The notes beneath the pieces are model-generated. The model was not told the origin of the DNA and searched no databases. It worked only from the letters and a program-made list of their open reading frames with translations. From NCBI RefSeq assembly GCF_030247195.1, contig NC_080672.1, positions 392,911,037 through 392,975,036 on the forward strand: a DNA stretch of 64,000 nucleotides, in the 5' to 3' direction. The position numbers and the translations under genes were made by a program. This document shows, piece by piece, positions 10,448-21,150 of the stretch; position 1 is the first letter of the stretch, and the number at the start of each line of letters is the position of its first letter. The DNA comes from Topomyia yanbarensis. Taxonomy: Eukaryota; Arthropoda; Insecta; Diptera; Culicidae.

Positions 10448-10988
10448 GGTACTTGTGACTGCTTATCTCAGTACACTCGCGAAAATGGGAGTGAGTTTTC
10501 TAGGCTACTATGAGCGGATTTTTAAGCAATTTGGTCTGCTAGGGAACTTCACCATCCGCAAGCATTGCGGTAACGAATTTTCAAGGATGGAATATATAGA
10601 TGTGGCATCATCAATTGGAACTGATTACGTTTATTTACGTTGAGTTACTAATGAGTTAGATGAATTAAAACTTTCGCCGTACCGCCATTAGAAGTAATGT
10701 TAATGAGCATTGTTCTCTTCATTAGGATTTTTATTACTCTAAATTAATAACGCTGTGCTGTTTAATTTGCGCAATGTGCTATCCTTTAAATTACATGGAA
10801 CAATTTGCTCTTCTTTAATTTAAGGAAAATGAATACAGCTGACTTTTGGCTTTTGGATACACGGAGCGTTTGTTACGTCTATTTTTTTATCACGAATTTT
10901 CAATTTGTTTTAAGGTGCTATTTACCTACAGACCGGTTAACAATAAACTGAAAGTCCAATATATAATAAACAATTCAAAACTGTATAA
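10448..10988. other. AT-rich upstream region of the CAP gene
   Basis: Presumed promoter side of the minus-strand CAP gene. No TATA box or initiator could be assigned with confidence. Plus-strand open frames at 10446-10643 and 10846-11031 look like chance. Confidence 0.45.
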
Positions 10989-11390
10989 TAGACCGGCAAA
11001 AATTTTGACTTTTTTTTCGGAACACTATTAAATCAAAAGGTAATTGGCTTCACATACCACTTGTCAAAAATGAGTTTTTTTTCGAAAACTCCAATTCACT
11101 CACAAGAGTTTTCAAGTTTGAATGTGAAAATATATGAAAAATAGACAGTTGAAACAATAAATTCAGTACAAAATACCCGATTCATCTTGTGCATCTCAAA
11201 ATCTGCAGACATATAGCTTAAGGTGTAAGGATCAACATTGCGGAAGACTGCAAATTTATCCGATTTTGCAGTAAAAGGATATTCTCATATTAAGTTATGT
11301 GTTGCCTCTCTATCTCGCATATGCTTAGAATAAAAATTAAAAAAAATTGGCTCCAATCAATATCCGATCTTCAACAAAGCTATTCGTTCG

Positions 11391-11425
11391 TCACAATCGT
11401 CTGAACTCTCGATCGAAGCAGATCG
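11391..11425 (+). promoter_or_regulatory. Candidate internal promoter (Inr + DPE) at the 5' end of the I-clade element
   Basis: TCACA at 11391-11395 could serve as initiator; with its A (11393) as +1, AGATCG starts exactly at +28 (11420), the position required of a downstream promoter element. Non-LTR elements such as the I factor and jockey use this arrangement so that transcripts begin at the first base of the element. Confidence 0.5.
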
Positions 11426-11686
11426 TTTTCTTGTGCTGTGCATAGAGTAGATCAATATAAATATATACATTGTGAAGGCCAGTCATTGTTTGCGGCAGGC
11501 TTTGTTCGCCGGTGCCTAGGTTGGTGAAGTGAATAGTTCAATAACCGGACAAGCCGCTATATAAGCTAAGTATCTTTTTTTTTTTCTCATTTCCCTTACC
11601 CCCGATCTGTCGCTACTTCTTAGATCCCTTTCCCCTGAATATAAGTTTCATCTCTCGTTTACACCACGTGCTATCCTCGTGCCTAA

Positions 11687-13051
11687 ATGGCCGAGGGCGA
11701 AGTAACATTGGATGGGAATGATATTCCCATGGATATACCGGATAAACCCGAAATTACTCCCTCCCCTGATTCCCCCAGTCCTCCTCGTATTAAAACATAC
11801 CCACCCAGTTCAACTGGGCCCTGGGTGGTCTATTTCCGGCCCATTACGAAATCGCTTAATATTTTAGAGATCTCACGGGAGCTGACTGCTAACTACCCGG
11901 CCGTAGCTCAGATAACACGTGTTAGAGCTAATAAGATACGCATATTAGTGAATGACCTCGACCAGGCAAACCAGATTACTCGCAGCGAGCGCTTTACAAA
12001 GCAATTTAAGGTGTATATACCTTGTTTGGCAGTGGAGATCGACGGGGTCGTTGCCGAACCGGGTTTGAAGTGCGAAGACGTGTTGAAGTATGGAGTTGGT
12101 TGCTTTAAGGACCCCTCACTTGAACATGTGAAGATTCTGGAATGCAAGCAATTGTATTCAGCAAAAACTGAGAATAATAAGACAACTTATTCATTGTCAG
12201 ACTCGATTCGGGTGACTTTCTCCGGGTCTTCCCTCCCCAACTATGTCCTCCTGGATAAGGTTCGTCTACCGGTTCGCCTGTTTGTACCGCGGGTAATGAA
12301 CTGCAGCAATTGCAAGCAGCTGGGCCACACAGCCACCTATTGTGGCAATAAGAAAAGGTGCGGCAAATGCGAGGGAGAACATGAGGATGACTCTTGCAGT
12401 GGAGAAACTGAGAAGTGTATTTACTGCGGGGGCCTTCCGCATGATCTTAAATCATGCCCCGCGTACAAACAGCGCGGGGATAAAATTAAGCGCTCCCTTA
12501 AGGAACGCTCGAAGCGCTCTTATGCAGAAATTCTTAAGAATGCTTCGCCATCTGTCCCTTCCGAAAATTCCTTTGCTCTTTTGGCTGGCGTTGAGCAAGA
12601 ATCTGACGACCCACAAGAGGGAACATCTTTGGTTAACCCAGGGGAGTCCAGGAAGAGGAAAAATCAAGCTTCCCCTAGATTGCCTCGTAAGGGTGCCAAG
12701 GTGTCGTCCACTCAGAGTGCGCCAACTACAATCAATAAATCCAACGGAAGTGATGCACTAAAGCCGAAGCAATTTGCTCCAGGACTTGGAAATTTTAATT
12801 CTAACAAGGAGTATCCACCACTTCCAGGGACACCAAAAACCCCAAGTGTTCCCTTTTTTCAAACAAATACTCAGTCCAGTAGCGGACTAATGAAATTTTC
12901 TGACATAGTGGACTTAATTTTCACAGCTTTCAATGTTACTGATCCTCTTAAAAGCATTCTGATACATTTTCTCCCTATGGTGCAAACATTTTTGAAACAG
13001 TTGACTGCTAAATGGCACCTCCTTGCAGCGATCGTATCCTTCGATGGCTAA
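11687..13051 (+). CDS. I-clade retrotransposon ORF1 (gag-like RNA-binding protein)
   Basis: 454 residues starting at a true ATG (11687). The N-terminal part is acidic and proline-rich (SPDSPSPPRIKTYPP). The middle (about 45-200) is the conserved domain preceding the knuckles, ending in PNYVLLDKVRLPVRLFVPR. Three CCHC zinc knuckles follow: CSNCKQLGHTATYC (about 206-219), CGKCEGEHEDDSC and CIYCGGLPHDLKSC, each C-x2-C-x4-H-x4-C except for slight spacing differences. A Lys/Ser-rich tail and a hydrophobic C-terminus end the protein. Its expected role is to coat the element RNA and form the ribonucleoprotein used for target-primed reverse transcription. The stop codon TAA overlaps the ORF2 start (ATGGCTAA), so ORF2 is probably translated by reinitiation. 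Truncated relatives of this protein lie at 27430-27720. Confidence 0.92.
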   Translation: MAEGEVTLDGNDIPMDIPDKPEITPSPDSPSPPRIKTYPPSSTGPWVVYFRPITKSLNILEISRELTANYPAVAQITRVRANKIRILVNDLDQANQITRSERFTKQFKVYIPCLAVEIDGVVAEPGLKCEDVLKYGVGCFKDPSLEHVKILECKQLYSAKTENNKTTYSLSDSIRVTFSGSSLPNYVLLDKVRLPVRLFVPRVMNCSNCKQLGHTATYCGNKKRCGKCEGEHEDDSCSGETEKCIYCGGLPHDLKSCPAYKQRGDKIKRSLKERSKRSYAEILKNASPSVPSENSFALLAGVEQESDDPQEGTSLVNPGESRKRKNQASPRLPRKGAKVSSTQSAPTTINKSNGSDALKPKQFAPGLGNFNSNKEYPPLPGTPKTPSVPFFQTNTQSSSGLMKFSDIVDLIFTAFNVTDPLKSILIHFLPMVQTFLKQLTAKWHLLAAIVSFDG

Positions 13052-16000
13052 GTCATCAAACGAGGTCACTGATTCGATCACTGTCCTACAGTGGAATTGC
13101 AGAAGTATCCTTCCGAAAATCGATTCCTTCAAATTCTTACTAAACAGTTTAAAATGTGATGTTTTCGCATTATGTGAAACTTGGTTAACTTCCGATATAA
13201 ATCTCAACTTCCACGACTTTAATATAATCCGTCTGGATCGAGAAAACCCTTATGGAGGAGTACTTTTGGGGATCAAAAAGTGCTATTCTTTCAACCGAAT
13301 TAACCTCCCTTCGACACCAGGCATTGAAATTGTCGCTTGTCAAGTTCTAATCAAAGGTAAAGACCTTTGCATTGCTTCCATCTACATTCCTCCTAGAGCC
13401 TCGGTAGGGCACCGAACGCTTTGTAATATCACGGAATCCTTACCGGCACCGCGGCTAGTTCTGGGAGACTTTAACTCGCACGGTACGGTATGGGGCTGTC
13501 TTCATGATGATAATAGATCAACATTAATCCAAGATCTTTGCGACAATTTCAACATGACCATCTTAAACACGGGAGAAATGACGCGGATTCCTACACCACC
13601 AGCACGCGCAAGCGCGTTGGATTTATCGCTATGCTCGACATCGCTACAGTTATATTGCAGGTGGAAGGTGATCCCTGATCCCCACGGTAGCGATCATTTG
13701 CCTATCGTGATTTCAATTGCTAACGGTTCAAGACCATCGGAAACAATTAATGTCTCGTATGACCTCACACGGAACATTGATTGGAAGAGTTACGCGACCG
13801 CGATATCCGTTAAAATCGAATCCACTCAAGAACTTCCTCCGGAGGAAGAGTACAGGTTTTTGGCTGGCTTGATTCTCGACAGTGCGAATCAAGCTCAGAC
13901 TAAACCAGTACCCAGCGCGAATACCCATGGACGGTCTCCCACCCTGTGGTGGGATAAAGAGTGCTCAGAGCTGTACGCGGAAAAGTCCACTGCATATAAG
14001 GCCTTCCGGGAAGACGGGTTACCCGCTAGCTATCTACAGTACGCGTCGTTAGAAAGGCGAATGAAGAGTCTAATGAAAGCCAAAAAACGCAGTTATTGGC
14101 GCCGGTTCGTCGACGGGTTAACGAGAGAAACAGCGATGAGCACTCTTTGGGGTACGGCTCGACGTATGCGTAACCGTAATAGTACCAACGAGAATGTGGA
14201 ATATTCAAACCGTTGGATATTCGCTTTCGCCAAGAAGATCTGTCCGGACTCTGTCCTGGTACAGAAAACGTGCCGCGCCGCGTCTCCTCACGATACCGCG
14301 AACGAAACGCCGTTTTCGATGATGGAGTTCTCACTTGCTCTCTTATCATGCAACAATAACGCCCCAGGGTTAGACAGAATCAAATTCAACTTGCTGAAGA
14401 ATCTGCCTGACACTGCAAAAAGGCGCTTGTTGAATTTATTTAACAAGTTTCTTGAGGGTAACATTGTCCCTCATGACTGGAGGCAAGTGAAGGTCATCGC
14501 CATCCAAAAACCAGGAAAACCAGCCTCCGACCACAACTCGTATCGGCCGATTGCAATGCTGTCCTGTATTCGGAAGTTGTTCGAGAAAATGATCTTGTAT
14601 CGCCTCGACAATTGGGTTGAAGCAAATGGTTTACTGTCAGATACACAATTTGGCTTCCGCAAAGGCAAAGGGACGAACGATTGCCTTGCGTTGCTTTCTA
14701 CAGAAATCCAAATGGCCTATGCTAACAAAGAGCAGATGGCATCAGTCTTCTTGGATATTAAGGGGGCTTTTGACTCAGTTTCTATCAACATTCTGTCAGA
14801 GAAGCTGCACCAGCATGGTCTTTCGCCAATTTTAAATAACTTTTTGCTAAACCTGTTGTCTGAAAAGCACATGCACTTTTCGCATGGCGATTTAACAACA
14901 TTGCGATTTAGCTACATGGGTCTTCCCCAGGGCTCATGTCTAAGTCCCCTGCTCTACAATTTCTACGTGAATGACATTGACGATTGTCTTGCCAATTCAT
15001 GCACGCTAAGGCAACTTGCAGACGACGGCGTGGTCTCTGTCACAGGGCCCAAAGCTGCCGACTTGCAAGGACCATTACAAAATACCTTGGACAATTTGTC
15101 TGCTTGGGCTCTTCAGCTGGGTATTGAGTTCTCCACGGAGAAAACTGAGTTGGTTGTTTTTTCTAGGAAGCGTGAGCCGGCGCAACTCCAGCTTCTATTA
15201 ATGGGTGCAACGATCAACCAGGTTTTCACATTTAAATATCTCGGGGTCTGGTTCGACTCTAAAGGTACCTGGGGATGTCACATTAGGTATCTGAAACAGA
15301 AATGCCAACAAAGGATCAATTTTCTCCGAACAATAACTGGAACATGGTGGGGTGCTCACCCAGGAGACCTGATCAGGTTGTACCAAACAACGATATTGTC
15401 GGTGATGGAGTACGGGTGTTTCTGTTTCCGCTCCGCTGCGAACATACACTTCATCAAACTGGAGATAATCCAGTATCGTTGCTTGCGCATTGCCTTGGGA
15501 TGCATGCACTCGACCCATACGATGAGTCTCGAAGTGCTGGCGGGCGTTCTTCCGCTAAAAAATCGATTTTGGGAACTCTCATATCGATTGCTCATCCGAT
15601 GCGACATTCTGAACCCGTTGGTGATTGAAAACTTCGAGAGGCTCGTCGAGCTTAATTCTCAAACCCGATTTATGGCCTTGTACTTCGACTACATGGCACA
15701 GAGCATTAACCCTTCTTCATATACTCCCAACCGTGTTCGTTTCCTAGATACTTCTGATTCTACTGTATTCTTCGACACATCCATGAAGGAAGAGATTCGT
15801 GGAATCCCGGACCATATACGCCCGCAAGTGATCCCCAATATATTTTATAATAAATTCCGAGAAGTCAACTGTGACAAAATGTTCTACACTGACGGATCAA
15901 ATCTCGATGGGTCCACTGGCTTCGGTATCTTCAACAATACTATCACCGCTTCATTCAAGCTCAATGATCCCGCTTCAGTTTACGTCGCAGAGTTAGCTGC

Positions 16001-16730
16001 AATTCAGTACACCCTTGGGATCATCGACACTCTGCCCACAGATCACTACTTCATCATTTCGGACAGCCTCAGCTCCATCGAGGCTCTTCGTGCGATGAAG
16101 CCCAAAAAGCAATTCCCATATTTCCTGGGGAAGATACGGGAGTCCTTGTGTACGTTATCTGAAAAATCTTATCAAATTACCTTTGTTTGGGTCCCCTCTC
16201 ATTGCTCTATTCCGGGCAATGAAAAGGCCGACTCATTAGCAAAGGTGGGCGCATTAAATGGTGACATATATGAAAGACCAATCTGCTTCAACGAATTTTT
16301 TAGTATTTGTCGTCAGAGGACACTCAGCAGTTGGCAAACCTCGTGGAGCAATGGTGAACTTGGACGATGGCTACATTCCATTATCCCAAAGGTATCAACG
16401 AAGCCTTGGTTCAGGGGGATGGATGTGGGTCGGGATTTTATTCGTGTAATGTCCCGACTTATGTCCAACCACTACACCTTGGATGCGCATTTGCGGCGTA
16501 TTGGGCTTGCGGAGAGTAGTCTGTGCGCTTGTGACGAGGGCTATCACGACATCGAGCACGTTGTCTGGGTATGCGCCGGGTATTTGGACGCCAGGCTTCA
16601 GTTAAAGGATTCCCTTCGGGCCCGAGGTAGACCACCCAATGTCCCAGTCCGAGATATGCTGGCAAATCGTGATTTCCCCTATATGTCCCTTATTTATACT
16701 TTCATAAAAACGATAAATATCCCAATTTAG
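13044..16730 (+). CDS. I-clade retrotransposon ORF2 polyprotein (endonuclease, reverse transcriptase, RNase H)
   Basis: 1228 residues from the ATG at 13044; the frame opens slightly earlier at a non-ATG codon. The apurinic-type endonuclease occupies about 12-230 (LQWNCRSI, CETWL, GDFNSHG, SDHLPIVI), with catalytic Asn, Glu, Asp and His visible. The reverse transcriptase spans about 420-720 (APGLDRIKFNLL, YRPIAMLSC, FLDIKGAFDSV, LPQGSCLSPLLYN). Its active-site block LADDGVVSVTG has Leu where Phe/Tyr is usual, but both catalytic Asp are kept. RNase H covers about 945-1065 with D-E-D-D residues in FYTDGSN, VAELAA, SDSLSS and NEKADS. A Cys/His segment (CACDEGYHDIEHVVWVC) ends the protein. It would nick the target, reverse transcribe the element RNA and degrade the template. 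No stop or frameshift seen. Confidence 0.93.
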   Translation: MAKSSNEVTDSITVLQWNCRSILPKIDSFKFLLNSLKCDVFALCETWLTSDINLNFHDFNIIRLDRENPYGGVLLGIKKCYSFNRINLPSTPGIEIVACQVLIKGKDLCIASIYIPPRASVGHRTLCNITESLPAPRLVLGDFNSHGTVWGCLHDDNRSTLIQDLCDNFNMTILNTGEMTRIPTPPARASALDLSLCSTSLQLYCRWKVIPDPHGSDHLPIVISIANGSRPSETINVSYDLTRNIDWKSYATAISVKIESTQELPPEEEYRFLAGLILDSANQAQTKPVPSANTHGRSPTLWWDKECSELYAEKSTAYKAFREDGLPASYLQYASLERRMKSLMKAKKRSYWRRFVDGLTRETAMSTLWGTARRMRNRNSTNENVEYSNRWIFAFAKKICPDSVLVQKTCRAASPHDTANETPFSMMEFSLALLSCNNNAPGLDRIKFNLLKNLPDTAKRRLLNLFNKFLEGNIVPHDWRQVKVIAIQKPGKPASDHNSYRPIAMLSCIRKLFEKMILYRLDNWVEANGLLSDTQFGFRKGKGTNDCLALLSTEIQMAYANKEQMASVFLDIKGAFDSVSINILSEKLHQHGLSPILNNFLLNLLSEKHMHFSHGDLTTLRFSYMGLPQGSCLSPLLYNFYVNDIDDCLANSCTLRQLADDGVVSVTGPKAADLQGPLQNTLDNLSAWALQLGIEFSTEKTELVVFSRKREPAQLQLLLMGATINQVFTFKYLGVWFDSKGTWGCHIRYLKQKCQQRINFLRTITGTWWGAHPGDLIRLYQTTILSVMEYGCFCFRSAANIHFIKLEIIQYRCLRIALGCMHSTHTMSLEVLAGVLPLKNRFWELSYRLLIRCDILNPLVIENFERLVELNSQTRFMALYFDYMAQSINPSSYTPNRVRFLDTSDSTVFFDTSMKEEIRGIPDHIRPQVIPNIFYNKFREVNCDKMFYTDGSNLDGSTGFGIFNNTITASFKLNDPASVYVAELAAIQYTLGIIDTLPTDHYFIISDSLSSIEALRAMKPKKQFPYFLGKIRESLCTLSEKSYQITFVWVPSHCSIPGNEKADSLAKVGALNGDIYERPICFNEFFSICRQRTLSSWQTSWSNGELGRWLHSIIPKVSTKPWFRGMDVGRDFIRVMSRLMSNHYTLDAHLRRIGLAESSLCACDEGYHDIEHVVWVCAGYLDARLQLKDSLRARGRPPNVPVRDMLANRDFPYMSLIYTFIKTINIPI

Positions 16731-16859
16731 CCCCTCTCTTTTTATTTCTCGTTTTAGAAGATTTCTCCTGCCTTTTCTCTCCCGGTCACCATCTACGCTT
16801 TCTCTCCCCTGTCCTTGATACAACTGCTTCTACAGCCCCCTCTGAATATCTTGACCAAG

Positions 16860-17270
16860 CATAAGTCTCCGCTAAAAAAGTTCAAATTTGTATTCTGTAT
16901 TCCTAGTTTTAAGATAGTTGTAATTTTACCTCTTTGTTAAAACTATTGTCCCCCATCTTGTAAATAGAATTGTATCCCTAGTTTTAAAACACCGGTGAAT
17001 TTTCCCATAAACATTTGTTCCCCCTTTTGTGTACCAAACTATATTGTTAGTTTTAAGATAACTGTAAATATTTCCTAAAAAACTATTACTATTGAATTCC
17101 TTGTTTTAAAATTTTTCATAAAAAAAATCTTTTGCTCCCTCTCTTGTATATAGAATCTTATTTCTAGTCTTAAGATAGCTGTAAAATCTTTCTTTTAAAA
17201 AAAAAATATTTCGCCATTGTAACCTCCTAGTTTTAAAATATCCAAAATGTAAAAACAAAAGAATTTGGCA
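16860..17270 (+). repeat. Degenerate about 70-bp tandem units in the 3' UTR of the I-clade element
   Basis: Five or so copies of a unit built on 'ctagttttaagata(g/a)(c/t)tgtaa', a T/C-rich block and 'ttgta(a/t)atagaat'. They lie between the ORF2 stop and the terminal A run, so they travel with the element. Unit length and copy number are by eye. Confidence 0.65.
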
Positions 17271-17571
17271 CCGCCAAGCTAACGCATTTGTGCCTATCAA
17301 ATAAACGAAATGAACAAAAAAAAAAAGCTATTCGTTATAAAATAAACTACGCGATCGTAAGGTTTGAGGTACGCAGAGTTACTGCGAAATTTTTTATTGG
17401 CATTTAAGTTTTTATTTCCGAGTTTCCATATATATTACTATAGAAACTTGAAACCTCTTGTGGGTGAATTGGAACTATCGGAAAAAGCTCATATTTTGCA
17501 TATGATTATCATTACCAATTACCATGCGAATTAGCAGTGTTCCGAAAAAAGTCAAAATTTTCGCCGGTCTA

Positions 17572-19350
17572 CTGCACAATCTTGAAAAAAAAAAATTGTC
17601 ATATGTTGTCCGTTTAGAGCCTGCTCACTTCTACCCTCTGAACAATAAATTTGTCCCTTGGAAGTAATTAGGTGTTGATGAATTTTAATTCTACGGCAAA
17701 TGACGACGGATGTGCTCTAGATTGAAGTGTAGGCATCTGCCAAGTGGTATAAATGTTTAAAAGAAACTTTTCCTCCAACTGTCTGTTGCCAGATGGTTTT
17801 TCAAATCTCTTCATTAATTCTCAGGAAAGTTAGAAACTCGCGGAAACCTTACTAAGTTCAGTTAACTTGTACTAAATTTAGCACAATTCTAAAATAGGGA
17901 GGGACTAATAGGACAGACCTAATGTGAAAGCCTACTAATAAAATGAATTTTGAGGGGAAATGTCGGACAAACGGTAGTTGACCGAGCACAGTTCGGATCA
18001 GTCAACGAAAGAGAAAAGTTTTCTCTAATAGTGCCAAGGTAGCCGAGCCACCCTATAAAACGATTATTTAACATTAGCGGCAACAATTGTGGGATCAAAA
18101 GCAGCCGCACAAAACTGTTATCAGCCGGAACTAATTTTGACATTCGTTACACTGTTGTACACTACCCGATGCGGAAACGAATGAATCACAACTTATATTT
18201 TCCACGATATTCGTGAGAAAAAATGTAACCCTTACACGTCATATAGCGAACTGTGTTTGCTAAGTGACAAACAGATTCAAATGGTCACCCTTCTTCCCTG
18301 GTATTTGATTGACTGAGTAAATAAAATCAGTGATAATTGGGTAAGTGACAGAGAGTCATTAACTGCGGACAAGTGTGTCAATAGATCCTAATAGCGAACT
18401 GATAAGGAATTCAAGTGGTGATATGTTTGTTAGGCGGTCAGCTGAAAGCGGGAAAAATGAAGATGAATTGGAAACGAGCCTTCATGCGTGATTACATTTA
18501 TAAGCAAATTCAAAGTAAAATATTTCAATTCACCTGTGTGTACAAAGGGGGACAAGGGAAACTATAGCCAACACTCCTCCCACTCTCGTAAATGTCTCAA
18601 AATAAATTTGAATCGTTTGATTCAATATTAATTACATATTCAAAAGATTTTATTAACAAACTTGTTTCTTTCCAAGTGAAGTTCCATGAACAATACACGC
18701 TTAAATCTTCACCGTTCAAACTACCACTTTCAAATGTGTTTTGCGTTAAAATTTTAGCAAATTAAGATTATTCTGTGAAAGAAAATTTGTTTACAAATTT
18801 TATTAGCCCTTTTGAAATATTAAATTAGAATATGTACTTTCTACATGTCTAATATTTGTAGTGCACCTTGAAATTTCGAAATTTGATCAATTCACCTATA
18901 AGAATGAAACCAATTTAATTTAAACACTATTCGTTTGTTTGTGGATGTGATTTGAATTTGAATCTATGGTTGACTGTAATAAATAATTTCATATCATGAG
19001 AACACAAAAAGGAGATTTTAATACTACACTAAGAAAAATAGTGTGGTAACACTTACCATATTAAGAGGTTAATTAGACTTTGCGGGTACAGTGCTTATCA
19101 GCCGACTACAACATTACGTGACTTTAACTACATACATGTTTGTAATAATAACAAAACCAGAAGAGTTAAACAATGATAGTAAAATTGAACCCTCGGCCTC
19201 GTGTGAATCACCATTGTAAGTAGGGTGCTTGACATACCAATAATAATAGTCATCTTAACTTGGGACTGTTTGTAATAACTAAAACATTGTGATTTTGACA
19301 TAAGTTGACTGGTTATTTCAAACGGGATATCTGGTTGAATTGAAAATGGC
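17572..19350. other. AT-rich intergenic stretch, no gene recognised
   Basis: Contains only short chance frames; the minus-strand frame at 17919-18143 has no recognised relatives. No RNA gene or clear repeat was identified here. Confidence 0.5.
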
Positions 19351-19355
19351 AATGT

Positions 19356-19790
19356 ACCCAAGTAACCATAAGCATTAAGCCATTGCACTATATTGGCTAT
19401 ACATTTGCACTAATGTAGCATTGAAACTTCATTAAAGTTTTAACAATGCAAATAAAGCATCAATAATGCATAACTGCACAGCCGACATATAGCATTATCG
19501 CTTGCTCTATATGCGTATATAAAGTTGATATAACGCGTACATGCTTCAAGGATCTTTAAAAAGCATGTAAGCTTTACAAGTACATTTAATGCCATTATAG
19601 AGCAAATAAAAAGCCGATATAATGCTATTGTAATGCTGTGGGTTTATTTGTTATGCAACTCTTCTTGAAGATTATATTCGGCATATTTCATTTCAATCGA
19701 ACATATGCAATAAAGTCCAAGGAGCAAACGCAGCGCTTACCGTTTTATCTGGTTACCCAAGTAACCAATAAGCATTATAACGTAGCCTAA
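19356..19790. repeat. Repeat with 'acccaagtaacca' boundaries and internal AGCAT motifs
   Basis: The phrase 'tacccaagtaacc(a)ataagcatta' occurs at 19355-19377 and again at 19754-19777, about 400 bp apart in the same orientation. The interval is dense in 'agcat', 'tatagcatta' and 'tgctttat' words. The boundary resembles the TIR of the MITE at 45001-45166 (acccaagcaacc), so the two may be related. Confidence 0.5.
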
Positions 19791-19924
19791 TATCTGCTTT
19801 TTTATTGAACTAAATTTGGTTAAAAATATGTATATGAGAGACAAATAGGGGAGATAGAGAATAGCCAGCACTTATCGGAGTGGAATGATGCAGAAGGGAT
19901 TCGTTTAACGGAGATCTGGCGCTA

Positions 19925-20548
19925 GAACACTAAGCGCATGAACAGACAACATGTTTAACGTCGCGATAACCGCCACCATAAGCGCAAAAACCGCTCTCCG
20001 CGACCCCAATACATCGGAGATGCGCATTTAACATATAATGATTGGATATCACCCGCAGGAAGTCATGACCTTCATCCATTCCCTTTAACCATGGTTTGTT
20101 GATACCGTTGGGATTCCTAAACTTCCATTCTTTCAATTCCAAATTTGCCAATTTTTGAGCCAATTCGCTCTGACAAAAATACTGAAAATACACGATATTT
20201 CACAAAAATCAATTTCTAATGCCTAAGTGTCAGCCTTCTCATTACCATTCTAATCTATGTGTCCGTCTTCTCATCACCCGAGCCAATGCGAAAGAACTCA
20301 TACTAATAGTTGTATCTGGTAATCTGGTACGATTTTTCAGATAAAGCACTCTGTTTTCCTCAGGAAATACAAGGAGTGCTTTCCATGCTCCATCGAATGA
20401 AGAGCCTCCTTAGAACTGTAACGATGCGGCCATGGTCGTTGATAGGTAAATATAAAACCATCAGTTTTGGGGGTAGAATGTTTGCAGCACAGCTCTCACC
20501 ACTACTGTCATTATAATTAGCGTAGAAGCTATGCATAGCTGTCATCAT
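19925..20548 (-). pseudogene. I-clade ORF2 relic (RNase H and C-terminal Cys/His region)
   Basis: The minus-strand frame at 19930-20193 matches the C-terminus of ORF2 in this window: INKPWLKGMDEGHDFLRVIS, SNHYMLNAHLRCIGVAES and YRDVKHVVCSCA parallel TKPWFRGMDVGRDFIRVMS, SNHYTLDAHLRRIGLAES and YHDIEHVVWVCA. Further upstream on the minus strand, frameshifted pieces (SEKSYQI and a NEKAD-like block) correspond to RNase H. The copy is diverged, lacks endonuclease and RT, and has several frame breaks. It is a separate, older insertion of a related family. Confidence 0.8.
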
Positions 20549-20754
20549 CTGACGAACGCTACTGTGATATGCGCACTACAATGCTTAGCGTGAGCAAAGT
20601 TCCTCTAAACAAGGTCCTAGCATGCGTCAAAACTGTTAGTGGTAGTGAATATAGACAGCCTATAAAACGTGGTATTGATGACGTAGATGCTACCATTCGC
20701 CCTTAGAAACCGTCACACATACGAGTACAGAGGTAGTTTTCATTTTGACGCATG

Positions 20755-21150
20755 CTACACAACAAAAATAATGAAATTTAAACGACATGTAAATCAATAC
20801 GAATGTAAAGATACAAAGCTTGAATCAAAAATTTGGTTGAAAATTAAGTTGAATTCGATGCACTCAATGGGAGCATCAAAAAGCATATGATTTTACACTT
20901 TCGTTCGTGTAATATTACATGTCATTTATTCTACAGCAATATCGGATTAAAAATACATTAAAGTGCATTGGTATCCCGTTTAACGAAACTGTAATCTTCA
21001 ATCAACGTGTAAAATCATTATAAAATTCGTTGAAGAAAGCACTACAAGTTGTGTGTATTTGTGGTGGAACTTAATGTTACATTTATATTCATGCTCCAAA
21101 TGTGCATGAAGATAAATTTAATATCACAAAATATTTTTTTCTGTGTAGGA
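20755..21150. mobile_element. MITE-like element with ctacaca termini, copy 1
   Basis: Starts 'gctacacaacaaaaataa' and ends with the approximate inverse ('ttttctgtgtagga'), about 395 bp. The whole body recurs in reverse complement at 38895-39268: shared words include 'gaatgtaaa(g/c)atacaaagctt', 'gcactcaatgg', 'catatgattttac' and 'acatgtcattta'. Non-coding. Confidence 0.75.

Larger units (their letters stand above)
11389..17323 (+). mobile_element. Full-length I-clade non-LTR retrotransposon
   Basis: About 5.9 kb, flanked by a perfect repeat of AGCTATTCGTT (13 bp if the adjoining A's are counted): 11376-11388 on the left and 17324-17336 on the right. The right copy follows a run of A's that forms the 3' tail. 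Inside are a 298-bp 5' UTR, ORF1 with three zinc knuckles, ORF2 with endonuclease, reverse transcriptase and RNase H, and a repetitive 3' UTR. Both ORFs are open throughout, so this copy is young and may be competent. RNase H after RT and the CCHC-rich ORF1 put it in the I clade or a close relative (mosquito examples include MosquI and Loner-type elements); exact family not determined. Confidence 0.9.
10991..17569. mobile_element. Long palindromic MITE-like element, split by the I-clade retrotransposon
   Basis: The left arm from 10991 (GACCGGCAAAAATTTTGAC, then 'ttcggaacact') is repeated inverted at the right end, finishing 17569 ('agtgttccgaaaaaagtc' then 'gccggtc'). Pairing continues inward for more than 120 bp with mismatches: 'ggtaattgg', 'tccaattcac(t/c)cacaag' and 'tttcaagttt' recur in order. 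Both outer ends abut TA, suggesting TA target-site duplication as in Tc1/mariner-like MITEs. Without the 5.9-kb insertion (11389-17336) the element would be about 630 bp. No coding capacity of its own. The superfamily assignment is tentative. Confidence 0.75.
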
